Positions 9,844 to 19,343 of a stretch of 64,000 nt of DNA are shown piece by piece; the stretch's first letter is position 1, and each line of letters opens with the position of its first letter. The notes beneath the pieces are model-generated. The model had not been told where the DNA came from. It worked only from the letters and a program-made list of their open reading frames with translations, and searched no databases. The position numbers were made by a program, and so were the translations under genes. Source of the stretch: Tepidibacter mesophilus. GTDB lineage: Bacteria; Bacillota; Clostridia; Peptostreptococcales; Peptostreptococcaceae. The stretch covers positions 1-64,000 of the forward strand of contig NZ_BDQY01000007.1 in assembly GCF_002724055.1 (NCBI RefSeq). Reading direction: 5' to 3'.

Positions 9844-11098
9844 ACGCACTCTCTTCAGGTTTTTCACCAGATTTATATATAACTACAGGTTCTTTATTAT
9901 CAGCAATAGTCTCTTTAGTCACAATAACCTTTTCTATATCATCTCTTGATGGTATTTCAAACATAATATCCATCATAGCTTTCTCTAGTATGCTTCTAAG
10001 TCCTCTTGCTCCTGTTTTTCTTTCAATAGCTTTTTTAGCTATTTCAATTAATGCATCTTTATCAAATTCAAGTTCAACCTTATCCATTTGGAATAATTTT
10101 GAATACTGCTTTGTTAAAGCATTTTTAGGCTCTTTAAGTATTTGAATAAGAGCATCTTCGTCTAATAAATCTAGAGTTACAACTACAGGAACTCTACCTA
10201 TAAACTCAGGTATTAAGCCAAATTTAAGTAAATCTTCTGGCTCAGATTTTTTGTATATCTTGCCTAGATCCATCTCTTTTTTACTTTCAATTTTTGCTCC
10301 AAAACCTAGAGTTTTCTGTCCTATTCTCTTGTTTATAATCTTATCTATTCCATCAAAAGCTCCCCCTACTATAAATAATATATTAGTAGTGTCTATTTGT
10401 AAGAATTCTTGATGAGGATGCTTTCTTCCACCTTGTGGAGGAACGTTAGCCGTAGTTCCTTCCAATATTTTAAGAAGTGCTTGTTGTACTCCTTCTCCGC
10501 TAACATCTCTTGTTATAGATGGATTTTCTGATTTTCTTGCTATCTTATCTATCTCATCTATATATATAATTCCTTTTTCCGCTTTTTCTATATCGTAATC
10601 AGCTGCTTGAATTAATTTAAGAAGTATATTTTCTACATCTTCTCCTACATAACCCGCCTCTGTTAAAGATGTAGCATCTACCATCGCAAACGGAACATTA
10701 AGTATTTTGGCTAGAGTTTGAGCAAGAAGCGTTTTACCAGAACCAGTTGGTCCCAGCATCATTATATTACTTTTTTGAATCTCAACATCTTTACCATTTT
10801 TATTTCCTGAATATATCCTTTTATAGTGATTGTATACCGCAACAGCTAAAGATTTTTTAGCTTCATCTTGGCCTATAACATACTCAGCTAAAATATCCTT
10901 TATTTCTTTAGGTTTTGGTAACTCAGATATATCATTTTCAATACTTTCTTGGAATTCCTCTTTTATTATTTCTTCACAAAGCTCTACACACTCATCACAA
11001 ATGTATACGTTAGGACCGGCTATAAGTCTTTTAACTTGCTCCTGATTTTTTCCACAAAAAGAACATTTTAGATGTTTCTTATCTTCGTATTTTGACAT
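9842..11098 (-). CDS. clpX: ClpX, ATP-binding unfoldase of the ClpXP protease
   Basis: AAA+ unfoldase (418 aa) that feeds tagged or regulatory proteins to ClpP. N-terminal zinc-binding domain with Cys 12, 15, 34 and 37; Walker A GPTGSGKT at 116-123; Walker [11 protein letters not shown]; and the ClpP-docking IGF-type loop region near FGAKIE. ATG 11098 is supported by AGAGAGGTG upstream; the frame opens six codons earlier without a better site. It lies 24 bases downstream of clpP, so the two form an operon. Confidence 0.97.
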   Translation of the reverse strand: MSKYEDKKHLKCSFCGKNQEQVKRLIAGPNVYICDECVELCEEIIKEEFQESIENDISELPKPKEIKDILAEYVIGQDEAKKSLAVAVYNHYKRIYSGNKNGKDVEIQKSNIMMLGPTGSGKTLLAQTLAKILNVPFAMVDATSLTEAGYVGEDVENILLKLIQAADYDIEKAEKGIIYIDEIDKIARKSENPSITRDVSGEGVQQALLKILEGTTANVPPQGGRKHPHQEFLQIDTTNILFIVGGAFDGIDKIINKRIGQKTLGFGAKIESKKEMDLGKIYKKSEPEDLLKFGLIPEFIGRVPVVVTLDLLDEDALIQILKEPKNALTKQYSKLFQMDKVELEFDKDALIEIAKKAIERKTGARGLRSILEKAMMDIMFEIPSRDDIEKVIVTKETIADNKEPVVIYKSGEKPEESA

Positions 11099-11122
11099 TT
11101 TAACACCTCTCTTCAATTTAAG

Positions 11123-11707
11123 CTAAGGTCTTTTGCTTATAACCTCATCAATTATTCCATAATCTTTAGCTTGCTCTGCTTCCATGAAATAATCTCTTTC
11201 TGTATCTTGCTTTATTCTATCAAGTGGCTGTCCAGTTCTTTCAGCCATTATTTGATTTAATTTTTCTTTCATTTTAACTATTCTTTGTGCATGTATTTCA
11301 ATATCAGTTGCTTGACCTCTTGTTCCTCCAAGTGGCTGATGTATCATAATTTCTGCATTAGGAAGTGCAAATCTCTTTCCCTTTGCTCCTGCATTAAGTA
11401 AGAAAGCTCCCATCGAAGCTGCCATACCTATACAAATAGTACTTACATCTGGTTTTATGTACTGCATAGTATCATAAATTGCCATACCTGATGTTATGCT
11501 TCCTCCTGGTGAATTTATATATAAATATATATCTTTATCAGGGTCTTCTGATTCTAAAAACAGAAGTTGCGCAACTATCAAGCTAGCTGTAGTGTCATTC
11601 ACTTCATCGCCTAAGAATATTATTCTATCTTTTAATAATCTAGAATATATATCGTAAGATCTTTCTCCTCTTCCTGTTTGTTCTACTACCATAGGTACTA
11701 AAGCCAT
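11123..11707 (-). CDS. clpP: ClpP, proteolytic subunit of the Clp protease
   Basis: Self-compartmentalising serine peptidase, 194 aa, forming the tetradecameric chamber that works with ClpX and ClpC-type partners. The catalytic triad is visible: Ser98 in GMAASMGAF, His123 in MIHQPLGG and Asp172 in TERDYFM. The first ten residues ([10 protein letters not shown]) are the usual axial-loop propeptide. AAGGAGGGG lies upstream. It is preceded by a structured 190-base intergenic region after tig. Confidence 0.97.
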   Translation of the reverse strand: MALVPMVVEQTGRGERSYDIYSRLLKDRIIFLGDEVNDTTASLIVAQLLFLESEDPDKDIYLYINSPGGSITSGMAIYDTMQYIKPDVSTICIGMAASMGAFLLNAGAKGKRFALPNAEIMIHQPLGGTRGQATDIEIHAQRIVKMKEKLNQIMAERTGQPLDRIKQDTERDYFMEAEQAKDYGIIDEVISKRP

Positions 11708-11738
11708 ATATTACCCCTCCTTTTTATCTGAACGCTAA

Positions 11739-11782
11739 AAGTTCTAAAACTCCATCCTCGATAAGGTTGGAGTTAAGAACTT
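11739..11782 (-). other. Stem-loop in the clpP leader
   Basis: Long imperfect hairpin just upstream of the clpP ribosome site: AAGTTCT pairs with AGAACTT and AACTCCA with TGGAGTT around a ~12-base apical part. No U-run follows, so it may be an RNA stabiliser or processing site more than a terminator. Confidence 0.5.
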
Positions 11783-11804
11783 ACCAGCTTCTGGATTGTT
11801 TCAA

Positions 11805-11852
11805 CTAAAAAATTCAGCTAAAATAAAACCTTTATCTGAATTAAGTTTCACT
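11805..11852. repeat. Dispersed hairpin repeat, copy 1
   Basis: 48-base stretch that recurs at 61280-61326 with five mismatches and one gap (my count by eye). Both copies contain AATTCAG and CTGAATT about 18 bases apart, forming a stem extended by AACT/AGTT on the outside. Confidence 0.6.
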
Positions 11853-11894
11853 GTATCTATATATAGATACAGTAGCCCTTTTAAGGGCTACTGT
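11850..11894. terminator. Two overlapping perfect palindromes downstream of tig
   Basis: Palindrome 1 (11869-11894) pairs ACAGTAGCCCTT with AAGGGCTACTGT and starts right after the tig stop codon. Palindrome 2 (11850-11873) is self-complementary and pairs ACTGTATCTATA with TATAGATACAGT. They share five bases, so only one can form fully. Neither has a classic U-run. One or both probably end or protect the tig transcript. Confidence 0.55.
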
Positions 11895-11898
11895 CAAA

Positions 11899-13185
11899 TT
11901 AGTTTATTTTAGCGCTATCTACTAATAAGTCTATAGTTTTCTTAACTATTACATTTTCTTTGAAGTAATCCATATCTTGCTCTCTAAGTGTTTCTTTAAA
12001 CTTATCTACTTCCATTTTGTACATAGATGCCATTTGAGCTATCTCATTATTTAATTCTTCATCAGAAACTTCAATTCCTTCTTTTTCTGATATAGCTTCA
12101 AGAACTAAAGAAGTCTTAACTCTATTTTGAGCATCTTCTCTCATTTGAGCTTTTAAATCTTCTATCTTCATTCCAGTAAATTTAATGTAATTTTCAAGGT
12201 TTAATCCTTGCATTTGTAGTTGCTGATCAAAATCTCTTAACATATTATTTACTTGATTATCAACCATAGCTTCTGGGATATCTATTTCAGCCATCTCAGC
12301 AGCCTTTTCTACAGCTTTATTTCTTAATTCAGCTTCTTCACTTTTCTTAGCGTTTTCTTCTAATTTAGCCTTTACGTCATTTTTAAGTTCTTCTAATGTA
12401 TCAAATTCACTTACATCTTTAGCAAATTCATCATCAAGTACTGGCATTTCTTTAACTTTTATTTCTTTTACATTAACTACAAATACGGCTTCTTTTCCAG
12501 CTAAGTTTTCTGCATGATACTCTTGTGGGAAAGTTACATTTACTTTTACTTCTTCTCCTACGTTAGCTCCAACTAATTGCTCTTCAAATCCTGGTATGAA
12601 AGATCCTGAACCTATAACTAGGTTATGATTTTCTCCTTTTCCACCAGCAAAAGCCTCTCCATCTACAAATCCTTCAAAGTCTATTACAGCTGTATCATCA
12701 TTTTGAACAGCTCTATCTTCTACATTTACTAATCTTGAATTTTGGTTTCTCATTTCTTCAAGTTTAGCATCTATATCTTCTTCCTTTACAGTATATTCAA
12801 TTTTATTAACTTCTATACCTTTATATTCTCCTAATTTAACCTCTGGCTTAACTGTAACTTTAGCTATTAAAACAAGGTCCTTATCTTCACCTATTTCTTC
12901 TACATCAAGCTCTGGTCTGTCTACAGGATCTAACTTAAGATCTTCTATAGCTTTTGAGTAAGCTTCTGGGAATACTATGTTTATAGCTTCATCAAAAAAT
13001 ACTCCTTTTCCATATTGAGCTTCTATTAACTTTTTAGGAGCCTTTCCTTTTCTGAATCCAGCAACATTAAATCTTCCTTTTAATTTATCGTAAGCTTTAT
13101 CATTTGCTTTTTTAAATTCGTCTTTTCCTATAGTTATTTTTAATGTAACTTCGTTTTGTTCTTTCTTTATTAATTCTGCGTTCAT
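11899..13185 (-). CDS. tig: Trigger factor (ribosome-associated chaperone)
   Basis: 428 aa ribosome-bound folding chaperone and FKBP-type peptidyl-prolyl isomerase. The N-terminal domain carries the ribosome-docking signature FNVAGFRKGKAPKKLIE (about 39-55). The FKBP domain follows (about 150-245, with VIDFEGFVDGEAF and PEEY-like FPQEYHAENLAGKEA), then the helical substrate-binding arms. The start has TAGGAGG upstream. It heads the tig-clpP-clpX group, but the palindromes behind it suggest partly separate transcripts. Confidence 0.97.
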   Translation of the reverse strand: MNAELIKKEQNEVTLKITIGKDEFKKANDKAYDKLKGRFNVAGFRKGKAPKKLIEAQYGKGVFFDEAINIVFPEAYSKAIEDLKLDPVDRPELDVEEIGEDKDLVLIAKVTVKPEVKLGEYKGIEVNKIEYTVKEEDIDAKLEEMRNQNSRLVNVEDRAVQNDDTAVIDFEGFVDGEAFAGGKGENHNLVIGSGSFIPGFEEQLVGANVGEEVKVNVTFPQEYHAENLAGKEAVFVVNVKEIKVKEMPVLDDEFAKDVSEFDTLEELKNDVKAKLEENAKKSEEAELRNKAVEKAAEMAEIDIPEAMVDNQVNNMLRDFDQQLQMQGLNLENYIKFTGMKIEDLKAQMREDAQNRVKTSLVLEAISEKEGIEVSDEELNNEIAQMASMYKMEVDKFKETLREQDMDYFKENVIVKKTIDLLVDSAKIN

Positions 13186-13234
13186 TTTATAATCCTCCTA
13201 TGTAACTTTCTTTATTTTCTTTAATAACCCCTTT

Positions 13235-13264
13235 ATTATAACATATAATAATTTTTATTTACAA
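13235..13264 (-). promoter_or_regulatory. Sigma-A promoter of tig
   Basis: Minus strand: -35 TTGTAA, 18 bp spacer, -10 TATAAT, about 50 bases before the tig start. Confidence 0.55.
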
Positions 13265-13309
13265 GAGACTTGATTTGATGAATTACCAAAAATAAGTTTT
13301 TTTCAGACA

Positions 13310-13338
13310 TTTACTTTTTTTAAAAATTTTCATATAAT
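13310..13338 (+). promoter_or_regulatory. Sigma-A promoter of the ArsB/NhaD-type transporter
   Basis: -35 TTTACT, 17 bp spacer, -10 TATAAT, about 55 bases before the start; divergent from the tig promoter. Confidence 0.55.
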
Positions 13339-13392
13339 TGTATTAAAGTAAATATATTAACTATTTTAAAATCAGAAGGGGATGGATACTAA

Positions 13393-14664
13393 ATGGATAC
13401 ACAAACGCTAATAGCTTTGGTAATATTTATAAGCACTTATGCATTTATAGTTTCTGAAAAAATCGATAGAACAGCTATATCTTTTCTTGGAGCTTCATGC
13501 CTTATCCTATTTGGTGTATTAAATGAAGAAGAAGCAATTCATTTCATAGACTTTAATACTATAGGACTTTTAGTGGGTATGATGATTATTGTAAATATAC
13601 TCAAAACAACAGGTCTATTTCAGTATATAGCTATTAAGTCAGCTAAAATTTCAAAAGGCGAGCCTCTCATTATAATGATTGTATTTTGTTTTGTAACAGC
13701 AGTTTTATCAGCCTTTTTAGACAATGTTACCACAGTACTATTAATAGCACCAGTCACATTAGTTATAACTGATACACTTAATCTTAATCCTATTCCTTTT
13801 TTAGTTCCTCAAATAATCGCTTCTAATATAGGCGGTACAGCTACATTAGTAGGTGATCCTCCTAATATAATGATTGGTAGTGCAGCAAACATTGGTTTTT
13901 TAGATTTTATATTAAATACAGGTCCAATTGCTTTTATTATATTAATTATTACCCTATTTTTATTTAATATAATCTATAAAAAACAATTAATAGTTTCTGA
14001 TGATGTTAAGAAAAAAATATTTAAATTCGATGAGAAATTGGCTATAACAAATAAGAACCTTTTAATAAAATGTCTATCTATATTATCTTTAGTTATGATA
14101 GGTCTTATGACACACCAATATTTCGGACTTGAATCTTCATCAATCGCTTTAATAGGAGCATCCATTATGCTTATAGTAAGTAAAGCCAATGTTGAAGAAA
14201 CTCTTCATTCAATCGAATGGACAACAATATTTTTCTTTATGTTTTTATTCATATTAGTTGGGGGACTTGAGAAAGTTGGAATAATAGATGAAATCGCTAA
14301 GGTTATAGTTTCTTTTTCAAAAGATAATTTACCTCTTGCTACAATACTTCTTCTTTGGGCTGCTGCTATATTATCTTCATTCCTTGATAATATACCATTT
14401 GTAGCAACTATGATACCACTTATAACAAAGATTTCTTTGTTGTCTAATATGAATGTAATGCCTCTTTGGTGGGCACTATCTCTTGGAGCTTGTCTTGGAG
14501 GAAACGGTTCTTTAATAGGGGCTTCTGCAAACGTAATAGTTGCTGGAATTCTTAAGAAAAATAATCATGAAGTATCTTTTATTGAATATATGAAAATAGG
14601 ATTTCCAATGATGATAGTATCTATTATACTTAGTACAATATATCTGTTACTATTTTATGTTTAG
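13393..14664 (+). CDS. ArsB/NhaD-family ion transporter (SLC13-like permease)
   Basis: Integral membrane protein of 423 aa with about 11 helices, of the ion-transporter superfamily that includes ArsB, NhaD and the P protein. Two inverted halves each carry a hallmark: SAFLDNVTTVLLIAPV and the second-half SSFLDNIPFVATMIPL; also GGTATLVGDPPNIMIG and GGNGSLIGASANVIVAG. Substrate may be Na+/H+, arsenite or an organic anion; there is no ars gene nearby to favour arsenite. An AGAAGGGGA site lies about 12 bases before the ATG. The gene is monocistronic. Confidence 0.85.
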   Translation: MDTQTLIALVIFISTYAFIVSEKIDRTAISFLGASCLILFGVLNEEEAIHFIDFNTIGLLVGMMIIVNILKTTGLFQYIAIKSAKISKGEPLIIMIVFCFVTAVLSAFLDNVTTVLLIAPVTLVITDTLNLNPIPFLVPQIIASNIGGTATLVGDPPNIMIGSAANIGFLDFILNTGPIAFIILIITLFLFNIIYKKQLIVSDDVKKKIFKFDEKLAITNKNLLIKCLSILSLVMIGLMTHQYFGLESSSIALIGASIMLIVSKANVEETLHSIEWTTIFFFMFLFILVGGLEKVGIIDEIAKVIVSFSKDNLPLATILLLWAAAILSSFLDNIPFVATMIPLITKISLLSNMNVMPLWWALSLGACLGGNGSLIGASANVIVAGILKKNNHEVSFIEYMKIGFPMMIVSIILSTIYLLLFYV

Positions 14665-14686
14665 ATTCTATAGATTCCTCTTAAAT

Positions 14687-14719
14687 AAAAAAGAAATAAG
14701 CCATAAAGCTTATTTCTTT
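14687..14719. terminator. Bidirectional terminator
   Basis: Stem AAAGAAATAAGC / GCTTATTTCTTT between convergent genes, with A- and T-runs on each side. Confidence 0.88.
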
Positions 14720-15246
14720 TTAAGTCCTATTCCCTGTCTTTTTCTAAAATATCCACCCTTTATATTTCTAGCATCCATTATTGTTATGAATGCATCTTTG
14801 TCGTAATTATCTACACAAACTTCAAAATTTCGAATATCTTTTCTATTTAAAACTACATTCAAAATACTTATTCTACCTTCTTTACCATGGCCTTCTGTAA
14901 CCGTTACTCCAAAGTTCTTTTCCCTAAGATAAGAAGAGAATTTTTCTATATCTTTTTTAGTTATAATTTGAGCTATAAGTGTTCCTATAGCCATTTTTTC
15001 TTCTATTAATATACCTACATAATTACCAGTAGCAAATCCCGATGCATAAAAGAAAACATTTAGCATGTTATCCATACCACTTAAAACCTTATTTATAGCA
15101 AGTATATATATTATTATTTCTACAAAGCCTATCATAGCAGCTTGTAATTTTCTACCTCTTACTACCATTATAGTTCTTATTGTAGACATAGATACGTCCG
15201 TACATCTAGCTATAAATATAAAAAGATAACCTAACGCTAATTCCAA
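14710..15246 (-). CDS. DUF2179/DUF5698 membrane protein (UPF0316, YebE-like)
   Basis: 178 aa. Two or three membrane helices at the N-terminus (GYLFIFIARCTDVSMSTIRTI and the following helix) are typical of DUF5698. A cytoplasmic DUF2179 domain follows at the C-terminus (about 110-172, with VTEGHGKEGRISILNVVLNR and DAFITIMDARNIKGGYF). Function unknown; related C-terminal domains occur in YitT-type membrane proteins. The start is TTG with AGGGAGGGG upstream. It is the last gene of the rph-phosphodiesterase operon (14-base gap). Confidence 0.85.
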   Translation of the reverse strand: MELALGYLFIFIARCTDVSMSTIRTIMVVRGRKLQAAMIGFVEIIIYILAINKVLSGMDNMLNVFFYASGFATGNYVGILIEEKMAIGTLIAQIITKKDIEKFSSYLREKNFGVTVTEGHGKEGRISILNVVLNRKDIRNFEVCVDNYDKDAFITIMDARNIKGGYFRKRQGIGLKKK

Positions 15247-15260
15247 TTCGAACCCCTCCC

Positions 15261-15728
15261 TTATAAAATGATATCTTGAACATTCACTTCATCGCCTATG
15301 TTAATAATAACAAATTGTCTATCACTATTTCCTCTTGGAAGAGCTGTACTTCCAGGATTTAAAAACAGTATATTATCTTCTTTATAATTTAAAGGTATAT
15401 GAGAATGTCCAAATATAACTATATCTACATTTAATTCTAAAGCTCTTCGTTTTATACTTCTCAATGAGTATTTTATATCGTATTTGTGCCCATGGCATAA
15501 AAAGATTCTATATCCTTTAACATCAAATACAATCTCATCTTCAACATTTTCAAAATCACAGTTTCCTCTTATCCCAATAGTGTCTACACCAGTGATTTTA
15601 TTAATATACTTAGAGTCTTGAAAATTATCTCCAGTATGAAGTATTAACTCACATTCTTTCAAATAATCTATAGCTTTATCTATATATTTATAGTTTCTAT
15701 GTGTATCTCCTATTACACCTAATTTCAT
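15261..15728 (-). CDS. YfcE/MJ0936-type metallophosphoesterase
   Basis: 155 aa cytoplasmic phosphodiesterase of the calcineurin fold. Metal ligands are in IGDTHRN (residues 6-12), LHTGDN, GNCDF and the C-terminal LCHGHK and GHSHIP motifs. Relatives hydrolyse phosphodiester bonds with Mn2+; the natural substrate is unknown. The start lies two bases after the rph-rdgB stop, so it is translationally coupled. This rph-rdgB-yfcE order is common in Clostridia. Confidence 0.93.
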   Translation of the reverse strand: MKLGVIGDTHRNYKYIDKAIDYLKECELILHTGDNFQDSKYINKITGVDTIGIRGNCDFENVEDEIVFDVKGYRIFLCHGHKYDIKYSLRSIKRRALELNVDIVIFGHSHIPLNYKEDNILFLNPGSTALPRGNSDRQFVIINIGDEVNVQDIIL

Positions 15729-15730
15729 TT

Positions 15731-17071
15731 TTATTTTAACCTCTTTCCAAATTCTTCTTTCATCTTTTCTAATGCATTGGCTCTGTGACTTATAGTATTC
15801 TTTATATCTGCTGGTAATTCTCCAAAAGCTTTATCATATCTATTAACTATAAACAAAGGATCATAACCAAATCCATTATTTCCTTTTCCTTCAAATCCTA
15901 TTTTACCCTCACATGTCCCTCTTACAGTAAACTCATCTCCACTTGGAAATACAACAGCTATAGATGATACGAATCTAGCTGTTCTCTCACTCATATTTAC
16001 ATTCATCATCATTTTCAATAGTTTCTCGTTGTTATCATTATCAGTAGCATTTTCTCCTGCAAATCTAGAAGAGTATATTCCAGGTTTTCCTCCAATAGCA
16101 TCTACCATAAGACCAGAGTCATCGGCAATAGCTATTTTTCCTGTTCTTTTAGCTACTTCTCTCGCTTTAATAAGGGCATTTTCTTCAAATGTAGTTCCAT
16201 TTTCCTCTATTTCAAGTCCAGCAAGACCTACACTCTTCATAGAAAGTATCTTAACTTTAAATCCCTTTAATATCTTACCTATTTCCTCTAGCTTATGAGC
16301 ATTAGATGTAGCTATAACAACATCAGTTTTATCTCCAAGTATTAACTTAGTTATATCTCCTAAAGCATTCTTTTGTTCTTGTATCAAAATTCTATTCCCT
16401 ATTTCTCCAAGCTCTAAAAGTTCATTAAATTGGTGTTTCTTAAAAGGAAATCCTTCTGCCGTTCCTTGAACCTCAACAAATTCATCTTTATCCGTCATTA
16501 CTATATTCATATCAACCTGAGCTTGTGAATCTTCTTCATAACATAAATCTAATATATTTTCTCCATTGTATATTCCAACACTTATAGCAGAAACAAATGA
16601 TTTTACAGGAATCTTTTTTATCTTCTTATCTACATAAAGCTTGTATATTGCATCTATCATTGCTACAAAAGAACCAGTTATAGACGCTGTTCTAGTTCCC
16701 CCATCAGCTTGAATAACATCACAATCAATCCATATAGTTCTTTCACCTATTCCTTTTAAGTCTATTACAGATCTTAAAGTTCTTCCTATAAGTCTTTGAA
16801 TTTCCTGAGTTCTTCCATCAACCTTGCCTCTTGATGATTCTCTTATTTTTCTTTGATGTGTAGATCTTGGAAGCATAGAATACTCAGCAGTTATCCATCC
16901 ACTTCCAGTATTTTTTAAAAACGGAGGAACCTTATCCTCAATAGACGCATTACATAAAACCTTAGTTTCTCCCATTTCTATAAGAACAGAACCTTCTGCA
17001 TACTTTGTATAATTTTTAGTTATCTTTATATCTCTAAGTTGATTATTTTTTCTTCCATCGATTCTATTCAA
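15731..17071 (-). CDS. rph: RNase PH / RdgB (XTP-dITP pyrophosphatase) fusion
   Basis: Bifunctional 446 aa protein. Residues 1 to about 240 are RNase PH, the phosphorolytic exonuclease that trims tRNA 3' ends ([45 protein letters not shown]). Residues about 248-446 are the Ham1/RdgB pyrophosphatase that removes XTP and dITP from the nucleotide pool ([44 protein letters not shown]). The two are separate proteins in E. coli and Bacillus; the fusion is seen in several Clostridia. The frame is continuous and both active sites look intact. Confidence 0.96.
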   Translation of the reverse strand: MNRIDGRKNNQLRDIKITKNYTKYAEGSVLIEMGETKVLCNASIEDKVPPFLKNTGSGWITAEYSMLPRSTHQRKIRESSRGKVDGRTQEIQRLIGRTLRSVIDLKGIGERTIWIDCDVIQADGGTRTASITGSFVAMIDAIYKLYVDKKIKKIPVKSFVSAISVGIYNGENILDLCYEEDSQAQVDMNIVMTDKDEFVEVQGTAEGFPFKKHQFNELLELGEIGNRILIQEQKNALGDITKLILGDKTDVVIATSNAHKLEEIGKILKGFKVKILSMKSVGLAGLEIEENGTTFEENALIKAREVAKRTGKIAIADDSGLMVDAIGGKPGIYSSRFAGENATDNDNNEKLLKMMMNVNMSERTARFVSSIAVVFPSGDEFTVRGTCEGKIGFEGKGNNGFGYDPLFIVNRYDKAFGELPADIKNTISHRANALEKMKEEFGKRLK

Positions 17072-17197
17072 TTAAACCACCCTTTCGTTTTCAATTAACA
17101 CTTTAATATTATACAACAATAACCATATTATTAATACACGTTTATTGGGAATTATTGAAATTCACCCAAATTGAAATTTACATAATTATTAGTATAT

Positions 17198-17224
17198 AAA
17201 AAGGAACAGCTTATTGCTGCCCCT
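17198..17224 (-). terminator. Rho-independent terminator of the amidase gene
   Basis: Minus strand: GGGGCAGC / GCTGTTCC stem (with two G-U pairs), AATAA-type loop, then TTTTT. It overlaps the stop codon. Confidence 0.85.
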
Positions 17225-19247
17225 CAATATATTTTTGTAATCCTTTGTATATTCCATCTACTAATTTCTCTTGATACTCTTGTGATTTCATAAGTTTTAA
17301 CTCATTAGAATTTGTTAAAAATCCACATTCTACTAAAACAGAAGGCATTTCCGTATATTTAATTACAACCAAATTAGGTCTTTTAACTATTTTTCTATCA
17401 ACTGCACCAGTTTGATTTATAAGTTCTTCATGCATTATCTTAGCTAAAGCTTCATTATCCCTTCCATTTGCATATTCTCCGTCATTAGGATAATAAAGAG
17501 TTTGTATGCCATGAATATCACTTTTACTAACAGCATTTATATGTATACTTATAAATAAATCTGCATCACTCTTATTTGCCATACTTGTTCTTTCTTTTAG
17601 CTCAGGATATGTATCACCAGTTCTAGTCATAATAGTATCATACCCATTTTTAATAAGTTTTTCATTTAATAATTTAGATATTTCAAGAGTCAAATCCTTC
17701 TCTCTCGTCTTATCTATAGGCGATACAGCCCCAGGATCTTTTCCTCCGTGACCAGCATCTATTGCTATTAAATATTTTCCTTTTCGCTGACTTTCTTCTT
17801 CATTATAAAGCTTAATTTGCACACTTTTATTATCTTCATTTAAAACTTTATACATAACATTATCTTTTAAATATATATTTATTCTCGTATAGTCACTCTT
17901 TTCTTCTACATCTATGTTTTTGACAAAATAATCATCCACTTTTATTTCTTCGTCTTTTAAGTTTACATATTTATTGTCTATATTTATTTTTATTTTATTT
18001 TCCCACTCATCATACTCAATACTATTATTTTGTGAATCTGAGCTAGTTTCACTATCTACTATTTTTTTTGTAACTTCAAATATAGAATTTTTACTATTAA
18101 AATCATATTTAATTGCTTCATTATCTATCTTTATATCTAAAAAGTCAAAGAGTACTTTTATATCATTTTGATTTTCTGTGATTTTTATATTATTTCTATC
18201 TATTCCTTCTTTTAAAGTAAGTACCACCCTTGTCCTATGCTCATCTTCATAATAGTATGCTTTATAACTTTTTACATATTTTTGATTAATTTCTTTATCT
18301 TCACTCTGATTGTCTCCATATATCTTAGTATTATATAAATCAAGCACTAATCTATTAGGTCCTTCCAGATAAAAACTCTTATATGTACTTTTTAAATCTC
18401 TATTTACTATAAATTCTTCTTTACTATTTTTTTCAAACTTAAATTTAGCGTAATTATCTTTTATTTTAAACTTAATAGTTATTACATTCTTATCTTGAGT
18501 TATATTGTATTCGTTCATATAATTAAGATCCACTACAACTCTTGATGCCATTGGATTCTCAGTAAACTGGGATACTCTTATATTCTTTATCATAGGCCCA
18601 TTAACTGTATAATCATCCTTTGGAGTATTCATTTTAGAGTTTTGTAAGTCTATTATAAGTCTATCTGGATTAACAAGAGTCATATGTTTATATGTAGTAA
18701 TATCACTAAGCTTTATTTTAACTTCATCTAAACTGTATTCTATATTCTCAACCTTTACATAATCATTTTTATTTTTAAGAACAACAACTCTATTAGCAGA
18801 GTCCCAATCTACATCAACACCTAACTGCTCTGATACAAACCTTACAGGCACCATAGTTCTATCACTTATAAGCTTTGCAGGAACTTTATCGGGAAGAATA
18901 TACTCCTTTTCATTTACATATGCCTTATAACTGTCTATTTTTAAAACTATTTCCTTATCATCTTTTTGTATATGTACTTTATATTCTTTAGAATCCCAAC
19001 TTACCTTTGCACCTAAATTTTCAGATATCAACCTTACAGGAACTAAAGTTCTATCGTTTAATATAACTGGAGGAACATCGCCTTCAAGATAATTCCCATC
19101 AAGCTTGACTTTGGTAATAGGTATTTTCACATTCTTCCCATCTAAAATAAAGCTTCCTTCCAAAACACTTTCATTTGCATATCCCAAATTAGCCAATAAA
19201 CAAAATATAATTAAAAATAAACTAAACACACTACCAAGTCTTTTCAC
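17211..19247 (-). CDS. Secreted N-acetylmuramoyl-L-alanine amidase with copper-amine-oxidase-like and AMIN domains
   Basis: Exported peptidoglycan hydrolase of about 678 aa. A signal peptide (KRLGSVFSLFLIIFCLLAN) is followed by two copper-amine-oxidase-N-like repeats (about 30-160; LNDRTLVPVRLISENLG and SDRTMVPVRFVSEQLG), then AMIN-like beta domains (about 165-460) that bind wall polymers. The C-terminus is a zinc-dependent Amidase_3 domain (about 495-675) with AIDAGHGGKDPGA, the ExxxD segment REKDLTLEISK, SIHINA and VECGFLTN. The GTG at 19247 is chosen because GGGGGGAAG lies just before it. A TTGACA promoter is upstream. Role: wall turnover, cell separation or spore-related lysis. Confidence 0.92.
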   Translation of the reverse strand: MKRLGSVFSLFLIIFCLLANLGYANESVLEGSFILDGKNVKIPITKVKLDGNYLEGDVPPVILNDRTLVPVRLISENLGAKVSWDSKEYKVHIQKDDKEIVLKIDSYKAYVNEKEYILPDKVPAKLISDRTMVPVRFVSEQLGVDVDWDSANRVVVLKNKNDYVKVENIEYSLDEVKIKLSDITTYKHMTLVNPDRLIIDLQNSKMNTPKDDYTVNGPMIKNIRVSQFTENPMASRVVVDLNYMNEYNITQDKNVITIKFKIKDNYAKFKFEKNSKEEFIVNRDLKSTYKSFYLEGPNRLVLDLYNTKIYGDNQSEDKEINQKYVKSYKAYYYEDEHRTRVVLTLKEGIDRNNIKITENQNDIKVLFDFLDIKIDNEAIKYDFNSKNSIFEVTKKIVDSETSSDSQNNSIEYDEWENKIKINIDNKYVNLKDEEIKVDDYFVKNIDVEEKSDYTRINIYLKDNVMYKVLNEDNKSVQIKLYNEEESQRKGKYLIAIDAGHGGKDPGAVSPIDKTREKDLTLEISKLLNEKLIKNGYDTIMTRTGDTYPELKERTSMANKSDADLFISIHINAVSKSDIHGIQTLYYPNDGEYANGRDNEALAKIMHEELINQTGAVDRKIVKRPNLVVIKYTEMPSVLVECGFLTNSNELKLMKSQEYQEKLVDGIYKGLQKYIEGQQ

Positions 19248-19281
19248 TAAACTTCCCCCCAACATCTTATCTTACTATTTA

Positions 19282-19311
19282 AGAATATCATTTAAAATTT
19301 TACAATGTCAA
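19282..19311 (-). promoter_or_regulatory. Sigma-A promoter of the amidase gene
   Basis: Minus strand: -35 TTGACA (perfect), 18 bp spacer, -10 TATTCT, about 35 bases before the GTG start. Confidence 0.6.
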
Positions 19312-19343
19312 CTTTGATAAGACTTTGTAATTTAAATGTAATA

